A stretch of DNA of 64,000 bases from Hydrangea macrophylla (Eukaryota > Streptophyta > Magnoliopsida > Cornales > Hydrangeaceae). A program made the position numbers and the translations under genes. The stretch is from positions 140,127,359 to 140,191,358 of the forward strand of contig CM066988.1 of assembly GCA_033977485.1 (NCBI GenBank), written 5' to 3'. Shown here in pieces: positions 22,125 through 32,826 of this stretch (its first letter is position 1; every line of letters starts with the position of its first letter). Under the pieces are notes generated by a model, which saw only the letters and a list, made by a program, of their open reading frames with translations, was not told where the DNA came from and did not search any database.

Positions 22125-23290
22125 TGGTGTAGTGTGTGCTGGGCGTGCCAGAGTCCACGTGGACTCAACGAGGTTATGATAACCTAATCTGACTTCTAAT
22201 ACAAACGACTATTGTTAAATAACAAGGGTTGGGTCTTAATTCTACTCTGATGCAAGTAAGTAATTACAAATAACAACTGAAAAGGAAACAAAAACAAACA
22301 CTGGAATTCAGAATACCTCCATGGACATCGTCATCTTCATTGATTGAATTCAAGTAATAATTACAAACACTCGAACATGCAATTGAGAACTCATAAATCA
22401 CTCAAGAACAAAAGCAATATTGTTATGAGGAGAAACTATAGTCTGCTAGAGCAGAAGTGGCGTGTGCGTTAGCCCCTTTCTAATGCTGCACTACCTGCCC
22501 TATTTATAGAATTTGAACGAGAAACTGCTTATGTTAGTGGGGTAAATGTGTAGTGGTCCCTTATTTTTAGGAACAACTAAGATTCTGCCCCCACTCTTTA
22601 CGCCATGATCACCTTCCACCATCTATTTGATGCTCCCACTTCTGCCACGTTAATTCCTCTCTTCTGCCACGTTTCTCTTCATGTAACTGCTTCTCTTCGA
22701 GCTCAGCGCGCATAACCCGAAACACATGTTCTTTCTCCATGCCAACTGCTTTAAAGCCTTGTGAACAGACCCTGGTTGACCGATTTCAACCTTCCCTGAG
22801 TAGCTTGATCCTTGTTAGTTGATGGACCTCGGTCTTATTCTCTGTAGGAAGACTGCTAGCGTCCATCGGTCTCTTTTGTCCGATGTTTTCTTACTTACTA
22901 GATTGCTTACCAATTATTTCTCAAGTCCGATATTACATCTTCTTTCTGAGCTCCTTTTGGTCTCTACTGTAAGACCTTCATGGCTGGACATCGGTCTTAT
23001 TTGACCTATTCTAATACTACCATTGCAACTACCATGCAACCTTGGCCTTGCTTGTTTAGACCGAGGTATCTCATGAAGATCCAGTATCATACTATCCTCG
23101 GTCTTAACCCCGATATTCACCGACTAGCTGTATGCTCACTACCTGCCACTAGCTCTGATATCGGTCTTTCCTCTGTAATCGGCCTTCCTCCCTTCATCTA
23201 CCTACCTGCTGTTGTGATGACGTCATCAGGCCACGTGATTGTCATGTGCCTTGGGCAAATCCAAATTAAGGTGTAAACACGGACACACTG
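22125..23290 (-). mobile_element. LTR-like segment, edges unresolved
   Basis: A minus-strand TATA (TTCTATAAATAGGGCAGG, about 22496-22513) lies downstream of TGACGTCA (about 23217) and CACGTG (about 23232). The segment is flanked by TGTGTGCTGGG on the left and GTGTAAACACGGACACA on the right. It is rich in GACCGA/TCGGTC words. I could not find a matching TSD, so this is only a candidate solo LTR or terminal-repeat element. Confidence 0.35.
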
Positions 23291-23470
23291 CTAATGCTTC
23301 TAAATCACCGTTGGACCAAACGAAACATTTCCTATTCCTTGAAAAAATTATTCTCTTGATTATTGGTTGAAGCCCTCATTATTACGATTCCTATCAAAAT
23401 TATTGTTTACAAAGTTTTCATTATACAAGCTCATTGAAGTTGACTAATATGGGTGCCAATAAAGAAACAA

Positions 23471-23641
23471 GGGAAATGCTATTATGAGCAGCTTCTCATG
23501 TGAGAAGGCGGGTTTTAACCGTTAGATGAGCATCTAGCCTTAAGATTCTCTCCAGATTCCTGGGAATCTTAAGGCTAAATGCTCATCCTACGGTTAAAAC
23601 CCGCCTTCTCATGTGAGAAGCTTCTCACAATAGCATTGCCC
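23471..23641. mobile_element. MULE-type MITE with perfect 9-bp TSD
   Basis: Near-complete foldback of 171 bp, arms about 75 bp, ends GGGAAATGCTATT and AATAGCATTGCCC. The 9-bp direct repeats AAGAAACAA (23462-23470 and 23642-23650) are exact. Such length and TSD mark a Mutator-derived MITE. Confidence 0.9.
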
Positions 23642-24121
23642 AAGAAACAATGTAGCCAGATATGTTCTATCGACAGTATTAAAGGTAATAATATTTAAAA
23701 TTTGTTTTGAGTATTACTTATATGAGTCTATGACAACTTTGCAATTGCTGATTTTTGAAAAAAGAGAAGAAATTTATCAGTAATTAATGCAAAAGATAAA
23801 GACAATATATCCGCGATTTATGTAAGTAAACCGAGAAAAGAAAAAGGACACATAATTTTGAATAACCAGAATTATGAGGTCAATACCCACACGTTACTTG
23901 GCTACAAGTGAAGGCGGCTTGGTATTTAATTTGACTAGAGAATTATGACCCACCTCAATTTGGTTGAAAAAAAAAAAAGGAAAGTATCAATAAAATCAAG
24001 TAGTTCAACTGTTTGTCATCCATATACATACACATATACATAGTTTATCTTTCTTTTTACTTCTTTTTTTTAACAACCCAGGAACGATCCCATTTATGGC
24101 TCGTGACCGCATTGTAACTTA

Positions 24122-24503
24122 GAGCATCCACAGTGGGTAAGGTTATAGGACAACTTAGGAGAACTTAAGTTAAAGTCGTTAACAACGCGGGCATTTGTGC
24201 TATTGTATAGGATTGTAAAACTTAAGAAAACTTAACTTTGTGGTACCACTAAGTGCGGCTAATGTAGGGATAAACGGCACAATATGTGCCACCCAACTTG
24301 AAACGGCACATGATGTGCCACCCAAATGTCAAACGGCACAAGATGTGCCGCCCTCTATTTCTCACGGCACTTCATGTGCCGCCTCTATTTCTCACGGCAC
24401 AACATGTGCCGCCCATTCCTTCCCCCACTGCTAACGTCTTCTCCCCTATACAATAACTTAGCTTAAGTTTTCCTTAAGTTCCTTACTCCCACTGTGGATG
24501 CTC
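24122..24503. mobile_element. PIF/Harbinger-type MITE, TSD TTA
   Basis: Terminal inverted repeats GAGCATCCACAGTGGG and CCCACTGTGGATGCTC with 3-bp TTA copies (24119-24121, 24504-24506). 382 bp without transposase. The interior holds five short hairpins (24276-24412). Confidence 0.85.
24276..24412. repeat. Five-copy hairpin array GGCACA-N-TGTGCC
   Basis: Copies such as CGGCACAATATGTGCC, CGGCACATGATGTGCC, CGGCACAAGATGTGCC, CGGCACTTCATGTGCC and CGGCACAACATGTGCC are each a small inverted repeat. They lie about 27-33 bp apart inside the MITE. An incidental ORF runs through the array; I do not call it a gene. Confidence 0.9.
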
Positions 24504-24738
24504 TTAGAGTTCCCCAAAATGAAAATTTTGTGATGAGTTTTTATTTTCTCACCCAGTGAGTGACCCCGAAGACGTCTTAACTTTTAAATGTAGTATGGCT
24601 CCTTAATACTAATTTTTAACAAAATCCAAAAAAAAAATAATTGAAGAAAAGTCTAACTTAATAAATTACTTCCCTCAAATTAACTTCAAAACCACCAATC
24701 ATCGTATGGTTATGGGGATAAAATGTCTTATTTAATTG

Positions 24739-24907
24739 CAATAATGCTATATTCACACAAAATTATATATAAAAATTCACACAAAACAAGCTTAGCCCTC
24801 GATTCTCGTGAGCCTTATGTAGAGAACAATGAGTCCCATACGGAACCCACTAGAATTAAGGGTCAAGATCATTTTGTGTAAAATTTTGTGTGAATCTAGT
24901 ATTACTC
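24739..24907. mobile_element. MULE-type MITE, 9-bp TSD
   Basis: Ends CAATAATGCTATATTCAC and GTGAATCTAGTATTACTC pair as inverted repeats. Flanks ATTTAATTG (24730-24738) and ATTTAATTA (24908-24916) agree at 8 of 9. Related to the 20871, 28690 and 48129 elements by the GAGTAAT-like end. Confidence 0.75.
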
Positions 24908-24916
24908 ATTTAATTA

Positions 24917-26796
24917 ACACCTATATTTTGCAAAAACTTTCTCAGTTTTCAAAATAAGCAAAGTTATTTACTCCATCTCATTTTGAAAGTGTCAAATATT
25001 ATTGCACTCTTGAATCAATCTACTCAAAAGTTAGGCCTTTTTCTCTCCCCAAAAAAAAAAAAAAGGTTAGGTCTCTTGCCCTGGTTTTGTTATGATGACA
25101 TGACAGTCTCACATAGACAAACAATGCACATGGGTCAACCACCTTGCTGAATTGTACCAAGTTTTATATACTACAGTATATTCTTTCTTACTCTTGAGCA
25201 ACTTTTAAACAATAGTGAATGTTGTCTAAATCCGCAAAAATATTAAATTTGAGCATGCATGTCTTCTCCTAGTCATCATGTGCAATGTTTTTTTGGGAGG
25301 TATTTTTCGTAACTTAAAAAAAATATAATAATAATAATAATTTGTGTTCAACTGAATGAGATTTCTCATAGATCTATGATCTATCCCATTTTTTCGGGTT
25401 AACCAAAAGAGGTTAATTACACGAGTTTCAAGCTTAAATTTTAATTGAAAATCAGTTTTAGTTTTATCTCTTCTCCCACCTTCAGAAGAAGGATAAATTA
25501 GTGTCATTGTTTTATAAAAATAACGTGTACATTAGCATTTGTTTGTCCTTGCAAGCATTGTGGTGTTCGACTAGGAAAAGGGAAAGGAGTTTGAACCTTG
25601 TAATGAACGTGGCATGAGGCGCCCTTATACCAGCTGGGCTAAACCGTTACAGACACTTCTAATCCCAAAGTCACATTAAGAAGATTTTCACACAATTCAA
25701 ACCTGAGTTAAGCTTTGTTTGTTTTGGTGTATGTCTAGAAGAAAAAAAATGAGCTTAATTTTCATGGTTGTCTGGACAATGCACTGAAATTTGTTGTACG
25801 AAGTAAAATATGGAAACTTTTTTCAATTTCATTAGTTGTGTTTTTATTTTCTTTATCAATACTCAAATTAGTGAAATTTTTTTTTTCTAATTTACCAAAT
25901 TTAGTTAATGAATAAGTTCTTTCTTTTAGAGATTTCTTTAATATTTATAGACTTAAATATGGATATAATAATTTAAGACCTAAATCACAATGGTCGTATC
26001 ATAATGATTTGTATACAATGTTTTGGGATTTTTTAGTATGATATTTGAATCTAACTGCCTTTACATTAAATAATGACAATTTTACACGTCTGAATCACAT
26101 ATTTTCTAAATTGCAAAATAGAATAAATTAAATTAAATGCAGCACAAAGTTTCTCTTGTTACATTAAAGGATAATTCGAAAAACAAAAATAGAGGAAAAG
26201 TTTGTTTTTGTGTTGACCAGTGGCCACTGGCCACACCATATTTGTCGTTTGTGGAAGTGTTGTGTTACACGAATTTGATCGCTTTCGGAGAAGAAACATT
26301 TACCTTATTACCCAAGAAGACCAGTGGCGTTTCGGATATTTGTAATTTCGGAAAGGTTGAGATGGTAATTTACTGAAGAACCTTTTAAAAAGCCCGCTGT
26401 CAGATGTGTAACACTTTACATTTGGCGACAGGGTTTGGTCCCACGTGTCATTTTCTAAGCCAATGGGTGTGTTAAGGGTCATAACCTTCCATGATTTATA
26501 AATTCGAATTTGAATTAGACTTGAGGGAATCCTATCCTTAGATTAGAGCAACATTTCCAATTAGGTACTGATTTAAACTAGATTTGAATGATTCATAGTA
26601 AATTCCAACTTTGATTCGATTAAAGACTGTAGTACAACTTTTTCTTAAGTTTTTGGATGGGATTAGACTAGGAATCACAAGCTACACCTAGCGAGTCGCG
26701 TCCAATCATGCATGGACTGATTTGGACAGACTTTGTTAAAGTTCCGACTAAGTTGGACAAACTGAAAATTTGATGTCTGAGAGTAACATTCTATTA
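24917..26796. other. AT-rich intergenic region with a possible SINE head
   Basis: No exon recognised. On the minus strand near 25655-25590 TAGCCCAGCTGG matches the tRNA A box perfectly and GGTTCAAACTCC resembles a B box, so a decayed tRNA-derived SINE may lie about 25550-25665. Confidence 0.4.
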
Positions 26797-27215
26797 CGGG
26801 TGTAAACGGTCGGTTATGGTTGGTTTTTTTTATAAATGTCAACCGAACCGAAGGTAGTTGGTGTTGAGAATGACACACCAAAGTCGACCGAAACTCTCGG
26901 TGCATCACTTCCCACCGACTGTTCTTGGTCGATCGGTGATAGGTTGTTTTCATTCCTCCCTGCAAGTGACTAGAGAAAAAACACAATCTGACCCAAATAA
27001 ATTAAAGAAACACAACAAATTTGGATGTGTGCCTACAACCAAGCACAACATGACGACACAGCAAATCTAATGTGCCTTTCATCCAACAAAACACACCCTC
27101 AAACCCCACCCAATAAAAAAAGAAACCAAAATCGAACCAGAGAAAGAGATACAAATCCGAAGAAATATGGAATGAGGGTTACCATCAAAGCTTCAACAGT
27201 TGTTATTGGGGTTCC

Positions 27216-27282
<67 letters not shown>

Positions 27283-27624
27283 AGAGATTATCCAACCTAA
27301 AATTGCAAATAGATAGAGAGAGAGAGAGAGGACGATGTCCCGATGTGGTGGTGCCGGCAGGGTGGCGGAGCTGGCGGTATGGCGAGTAGAGAGTAGACGT
27401 GGAGAGGGAGGGGCTCCTGGCGACGTGGAGGTTGAGGTGGTGCTAGCGACCTCACAGAGGTTGAGGTGTTGCCAGCGACGTGGAGGGTAAGGACCGGCGA
27501 TGTGGAGGTTGGAGGGTTAGGTGTGCCGCCAACTGTGGGTTCTCTCTTTTCTCTCAAAGATGTGAAGATGGAGTTGGAGGCTAGGGTTTTTCAATTGTGA
27601 GAACTTAGTTTATATATTCCTACC

Positions 27625-27655
<31 letters not shown>

Positions 27656-27850
27656 GGCTGTGAACTTTCTCGGTCGGTGTTCGGTCGGTAAAGATGCACA
27701 AACAATGAAAACCGTTGGCTGACCGAAAACTATGAAATCCCAAATGTTCAAACCGTGCACCGACCATGGGGGTTGAAGGCCGACCAACACTGTGGAATTC
27801 GGTCGATTGCGGTCGTTTGGGGCGGTGCATCGAAAATTTCTTACAACCCT
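26797..27850. mobile_element. Possible non-autonomous hAT-like element
   Basis: Begins CGGGTGTAAACGGTCGG and ends CTTACAACCCT, a weak inverted pair. CGGTCGG/CCGACC words are dense at both ends. The interior holds (TA)n-(GA)n tracts (27221-27277, 27317-27330). No transposase and no clear 8-bp TSD. Confidence 0.35.
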
Positions 27851-28061
27851 AATTCCTAGTTCATATTCAAATAAGTTATTCTAGTCAAATGATTGTGAAC
27901 AATCGGTTGCTCTAGCCCATTTTTAATATTTGCTTATATTTGGAAGAGCTTTTTAGTTTTTTTGGAGATCATTGGACTGGCCTAGAATATAAATTCAAAG
28001 TCGCTTGGAGAAAAAAAGTAAACCATGTAACCGATTTTGAAAAGTACTGTACAAAAGTAAA

Positions 28062-28160
28062 TGTAACGTGTACTTTGTGTAAATGTTAACATTGAAATAA
28101 TTCTCGTGCATACAATGTACTCTGTGTAAATGTTAACGTTGAAATAATTCTCGCACGTAT
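28062..28160. repeat. Short tandem duplication, about 57-bp unit
   Basis: TGTACTYTGTGTAAATGTTAACRTTGAAATAATTCTCG occurs twice (about 28070 and 28117) with few changes. Confidence 0.8.
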
Positions 28161-28197
28161 AATCATTTTTCGTAGCATGGTTTTGTAATAAAGTCGA

Positions 28198-28502
28198 ACA
28201 TGGACGGATCTAGAAAATCAATATAGTGGGGTTTAAGAGAGCTTAATGTATGGGGGTTCGGGGGCAACCGGGCAACGCCCCCGATTTGTGTACATTTTGT
28301 AAAGATGATATAATTAATGACATAAAAATTATCACAAAAACGTAAAAGAGAGGGGACTTAATATGATATATTTATATTGTCAGAAGAGACTTTTACAATT
28401 TTTAGGAGAGCCTAACTATAAAAAAAAATTTCTTCTAGGGTAAATTTGATATTATTAATAAACATAGAGGGAGCCCCCCCTGTCCCTTGATCCGCCCCTG
28501 AA
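28198..28502. mobile_element. Possible small transposon with GCGGATC ends
   Basis: Left end CATGGACGGATCTAGA and right end TTGATCCGCCCCTG form an imperfect inverted pair. The segment has GGGGGTTCGGGGGCAACCGG near its left side. No TSD found. Confidence 0.3.
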
Positions 28503-28689
28503 ATTAAAGTTGAAGTTTGACAATTTGTGTAATACGACTTTCTTCTTATATGCTCTCTCATTATATAATCATTGAAGTTCTTTTTTTTTAGGTTAAATGT
28601 GATTATGGGAGTTGAGTATAGAAGAATTGTTGGATGCCTTATTCTTTACAAATACGTAGGAGTAAATTGGTTTTACGTCTGTTTTTCTA

Positions 28690-28864
28690 GAGTAATTTTT
28701 TGGGCACAAAAGAATTACATAAAAATAATACACATAAAGAACAATGTGTCTATCTCTCTTTAGTTGACCCCGCAATTTCAGTAGACCCCACCAGAAAAAA
28801 GATAGACACAAACTCTTTACGTATAATTCTTTTGTGCAATTCTGTTATGCCCAAAAAATTACTC
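28690..28864. mobile_element. MULE-type MITE, 9-bp TSD
   Basis: Foldback of 175 bp: GAGTAATTTTTTGGGCA pairs with TGCCCAAAAAATTACTC. Flanks GTTTTTCTA and GTTTCTCTA agree at 8 of 9. Confidence 0.85.
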
Positions 28865-28873
28865 GTTTCTCTA

Positions 28874-29448
28874 ACAATCTAAATAAGTTAAATTTGACTA
28901 AGTCTGGAATTGGACACAACTTTGTCGAGCTCAAGTCCCATTCTATCCCAAACGGGCTTGGAAAGACTTTAGAAAAGCTTGAGCAGGACTTGGACAAAGT
29001 TGGACCCCATTCAAACACGCCTGAATTGCAAACCTACCGGTTATTTATTTTTGGTCAGAAGAAGCAACCGTAGCGTTGAGTGGTGTTGAATAAGCTAATC
29101 ACCAGACTGCTGCTCGATGTTAAATGAGCTCTTTAAGTGCCTCACATCCTCTGTAATTTTCTATTAATTAATTCCAGAAACTTCATGGTACAAAGGTTAG
29201 TAATGTGGTGGTCATTGAGGTGATTTGCATTGAATTATGAAATGGATATGGACCCTATGATTAAAAAATATATATGACCAGAACTGAAACTTAAAAAATT
29301 GAGTATCAAATTCCAAATAAGTTATCCAATACAATTTGTTTAACTAAAGCTAGATCAATCAACAAACATGCATGGAGTATCATTATTTCTATACAAAAAA
29401 ACCGTTCAACTGAACCGTCCGACTGAACCGTGGGATTTTAGTCGGTAT
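28874..29448. other. Intergenic, ending in transposon debris
   Basis: No gene. The last 55 bases contain repeated ACTGAACCGT and GTCGG words that resume at 31094 beyond LTR 5, so a CGGTCGG-rich element was split by that LTR. Confidence 0.45.
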
Positions 29449-29453
29449 TTTAT

Positions 29454-31088
29454 TATAACACCCGTATTTGTGTTATTGCTTTTGCATTTCATTGTCATGC
29501 ATGATAATGTGATGTGGCGTGCCTTTTGGCATATAGTTGAGTGAGTTTTGACTCACGAGTCATTTTGGGGTGTCTGTGATAGAGGACCCTCTGAGAATTT
29601 GTTGATGAGTGTTTGGTGTTTGTGAAGTCTCTCCGAGTATGAGACGGTCACTGTGGAATACTTTAAATGTTTATCTGAAAATATATATTTACCTGTGTAT
29701 TTCAATATCTGTATTATTTTCTGGCTTAGAATATATTTCTGTTGTTAGATTTAGTATCCTGGTGAGGACGAATGAACACGCTATTAATTTGGTATGCTAA
29801 TTAGCAACTTCGGAAACGTCATGTAGAAATTCGCGTTTTAGCAACCAAACGAAACTTAGTCGAAAACTTTTATAATTTTGAGGTTTCACTTATGAAGCTA
29901 TGAATAAGCTGTATAGAAAGTTTCAGAGGCTAATTAGGAGTTTTGAAAACTCGTGGGGAGGTAAACGTAATTCCTGAGAGTTTTGCCTATATATAGATAG
30001 AGATGGTTGAGATATTTTCTAAGTTCTTAACCTAAATTCCAAAAAGGGGGCCAAAGGGAGATTTAGTTGCTTCAAGCTTTGCGACGCCAAACAATGACCT
30101 TCCGTCAGTCTGTTTTCTCCCATATTTCATATTCGAGCTCCTCGAGGTAAGAGCTTCGTTTTGATATATGTAAGGGCTTGTTTGGCCAAGTTTTCCGAAA
30201 AGTTATTTTCTAGAATTTTTCATAAAAGTTAATAATTGAAATTTTGATCCATAGGAATTGTACTAGACGGACTTCTACACGTTCTTTGTACACGGGTTTT
30301 CTTTGGATCGAAGTTTAAGAGCGTAAATCGGAGGTGAGTGATCCAACTATGTTTTTGGAATGATTTCTTGGCGTGTATTCATGTTATGTTTGAATAGCAT
30401 GTATTAATTCATAGACATATACTGTGTAGTTCATATTGGGCAATTGTATTGATAAGTAGGCCCAATAGCACGATGAAATGTTTAATTTCCGCGAGCATGG
30501 TAATAGTTGGTAACATGTTGTAATTATACTTTGGTAATGTTTTAATACAACTAGGATTACTCTGATGTGAGGTTGGAGTGTGTGGTTAACACTTGGTTGT
30601 TTTAAAAAGCTTTTGAAACTTGTTTTTCTGCAGATTGGGCTACTGTCAGGGGAGTAGTCGACTTGTTCAGTGTCCAATCGACTTGACCCTTGTGCCTGCT
30701 AGCTACTGCTTTTTAATATGGCAAAAGCAGTCGACTGGGCCCTGCCTCAGTCGACTGGACCTCTGAAGGTTTATGTGTTTATTTTGTTTCTGCTTGCTTC
30801 AGTCGACCGAAGGGGGAATTCAATCGACTGAAAGTTGGAGTCCCAGTCGACTGGACCCCAGTCTCAGTCGACTGGATGGTCTGTAAACAATTTTTTTGAA
30901 AACTCTCTGCTCTCTTCAGTCGTCTGAGGTCCTGACCCAGTCGACTGGACCCCTAGTTTTAAAATGTGTTTTGTTTTTCTCCTGCGTGTGTTCTTAAAAC
31001 TAATCTTTTGGGAACGTTAATGAATTGATGTAGCCTTGGTGGCGTGCCACGGGCTCCGGTTCTGCTATTGTGGGACCGGGCTGTGACA
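29454..31088 (+). mobile_element. Solo LTR 5, gypsy-type, TSD TTTAT
   Basis: A 1,635-bp segment starts TATAACACCCGTATTTG and ends GGGACCGGGCTGTGACA, flanked by TTTAT (29449-29453, 31089-31093). The first base pair has changed from TG to TA, as also in LTR 6, its close relative. A core promoter is visible: CTCGTGGGGAGGTAAACGT (29950-29968) then TATATATA (29988-29995); donor-like GAGGTAAGAGC follows near 30145 and GAGGTGAGTG near 30331. CAGTCGACTG palindromes lie at 30655-30947. Shorter than LTR 6 by an internal deletion. Confidence 0.8.
30655..30947. repeat. CAGTCGACTG palindrome array in LTR 5
   Basis: Exact 10-bp palindromes at 30728, 30748, 30844, 30865 and 30938, with variants (TAGTCGACTT, CAATCGACTT, CAGTCGACCG, CAATCGACTG, CAGTCGTCTG) between. 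Exact copies often come in pairs 20-21 bp apart followed by GGACC. Confidence 0.95.
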
Positions 31089-31569
31089 TTTATATAGTAC
31101 ATCGGTCGGTGGTCGGTGGTCGGTATTTGTTTTTGCAAAAATTGAGGCTCGGTCCAGCGCACAATTGGTCAAGATTACAGACCGAAGCCGACTGAAATCG
31201 ATCGAACCATATCCTCATATAAAAACAAACGTCCCAGCCCACCTCACCGCTGCTCATTTTTCTCTTCTATCATTCTCTTCTTTCACCTTTGGAGATTATT
31301 TTGCCCTAACAATCTCTCAAGCGACCACCTCCTCTCTCTACCACTCTCCACCACGGCGCCACTCTCCACCACTATCACTACGAAGTCTGAGCCCTAACCC
31401 TAATCCCTCTGACAATTTGTGCGAGGCTGCACCGTTGGAGCCCTAATTTGTCTTCTTCTTCATCTCAATCTCCAGTTACAAGATAAGCCATCTCTCTTCT
31501 TCTTCTTCTTCTTCTTCTTCTTCTTCTCTCTCTCTCTCTCTCTCTCTCTTGAATCTCTGTGAATGTATA
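31089..31569. mobile_element. Fragment of a CGGTCGG-rich transposon
   Basis: Begins with CATCGGTCGGTGGTCGGTGG and continues the debris left of LTR 5. It has a pyrimidine-rich stretch and (TTC)n-(TC)n (31496-31550). Small ORFs here look incidental. It stops where the next LTR begins at 31570. Confidence 0.4.
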
Positions 31570-32560
31570 TGTAACACCCGTACCTGGAAGAAAAGATTAA
31601 TTTGGTAATAATATGTGTTAATTAAAAATAATTAATGCATGAGATGGTTTAAGGTAGGGTTATGAACTCACAGTTAAAAAAAAGGTGTTCAAATGCGGAT
31701 ACGGATGAAAGTCCTGAGATAAGAAGGAGTGGTATAAATGTGGGGCCCAACGAGGGTCTAATTAAAATAATTTGCATTTTGATGTCATTACATGTTCATA
31801 TGATTACTTGTTTCAAAGTTTAAAGATATTATTATGTCTTATGATAGGTAAGGGGACCAGTTTGGGTACCCATATGAGGGCGTAATTGAAAATAATTCAT
31901 AATTGGTAGAGTAAATAGCAACTTCATAATTTATGTGGGACCATATTTGGGGACCCATGCTGAATATAGATTAAATTCTTTTAGAAAATGTGGGTAGTTA
32001 ATGTAAATGACATGGGGGTTTCATAATAAAGCTTAAATAAAGTTGGGAGATGTAAATTGAAATATAAAAATTGTATGCCAACACATATGCATGAGGCATA
32101 TATGTCTCTACCACACCAAACACAGTTGGGAATTCATAGGATTGAGAGAACCAAGAGCTCTCGACTAAGACGACGATGCTCCGATGACGTTTAACGTTGT
32201 TCCTTAGCCGTCCGACGCCGGATTCAGGAACCAAGACCGTTTTTGGACTCGTAGAGGTAAGAGGATCACATGCACATCCTTTATTTTTATTTTTGGTAAT
32301 ATTTTTACAGCGACCATTCTTGATAGACGATGTTTATTGTACCAAACTTATATAGGATTACTCTAAATAAGAATTGAGTTTGTTTCTTGCTTGAATCGGG
32401 GATTCTAGGAGCTTAATTGGTTAAGAATCGAAGAGGTGAGTATTCTAATCCCAAAATTGGGTATTTAATTATGTTCATGTGATAATTGTTGTTATTAGTT
32501 GCTTAATTCATGCTTATGTATATACATGTTGATGAATTTGGGTAAAAAGCATGTCAATAA
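31570..32560 (+). mobile_element. LTR 9, 5' part only, cut by the copia insertion
   Basis: Starts TGTAACACCCGTACC like the other LTRs. TATAAAAA near 32062 and donor-like GAGGTAAGAGG near 32254 and GAGGTGAGTATT near 32433 follow in the same order as in LTRs 4-6. Its 3' part is missing: the copia element begins at 32561 and nothing recognisable resumes after the copia fragment. Confidence 0.55.
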
Positions 32561-32795
32561 TGTGAAATTGCTATGTATTAGAGTTAGCTATTAGAATTAT
32601 TAGTTTTATTAGCTTTAGGGTAGTTTAGTCTTTTACTTTCTATTAGGGTAATACTGTATACCTAGATATACTATTATTGTCTCTTTTTTTGTATTGCATT
32701 CATTCATTCAGTTTTTGTGTTATGAGAAACTCTAGCTCTCTTTTCTCTTTTCTCTTTTCTCTTTGTTGTTTTCTTGATTATATAATATATTCACA
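32561..32795 (+). repeat. Copia 5' LTR
   Basis: 235 bp from TGTGAAATTGC to ATATATTCACA; TGTGAA and TTCACA are inverted ends. The start is inferred from that match; the end is fixed by the adjacent primer-binding site. Confidence 0.65.
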
Positions 32796-32807
32796 TGGTA
32801 TCAGAGC
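32796..32807 (+). other. Copia primer-binding site (initiator tRNA-Met)
   Basis: TGGTATCAGAGC, the standard plant copia site complementary to the 3' end of initiator tRNA-Met, directly after the LTR. Confidence 0.9.
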
Positions 32808-32826
32808 AGGTTCGAATCTCATCCAC

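Noticed and set aside
24240..24434. 64-residue ORF in the MITE
   Set aside because: Follows the hairpin repeat; no start context or family.
27297..27557. Pro/Ser-rich minus ORF
   Set aside because: Lies in GA and GGTGG-rich transposon-like sequence; no domain or splice support.
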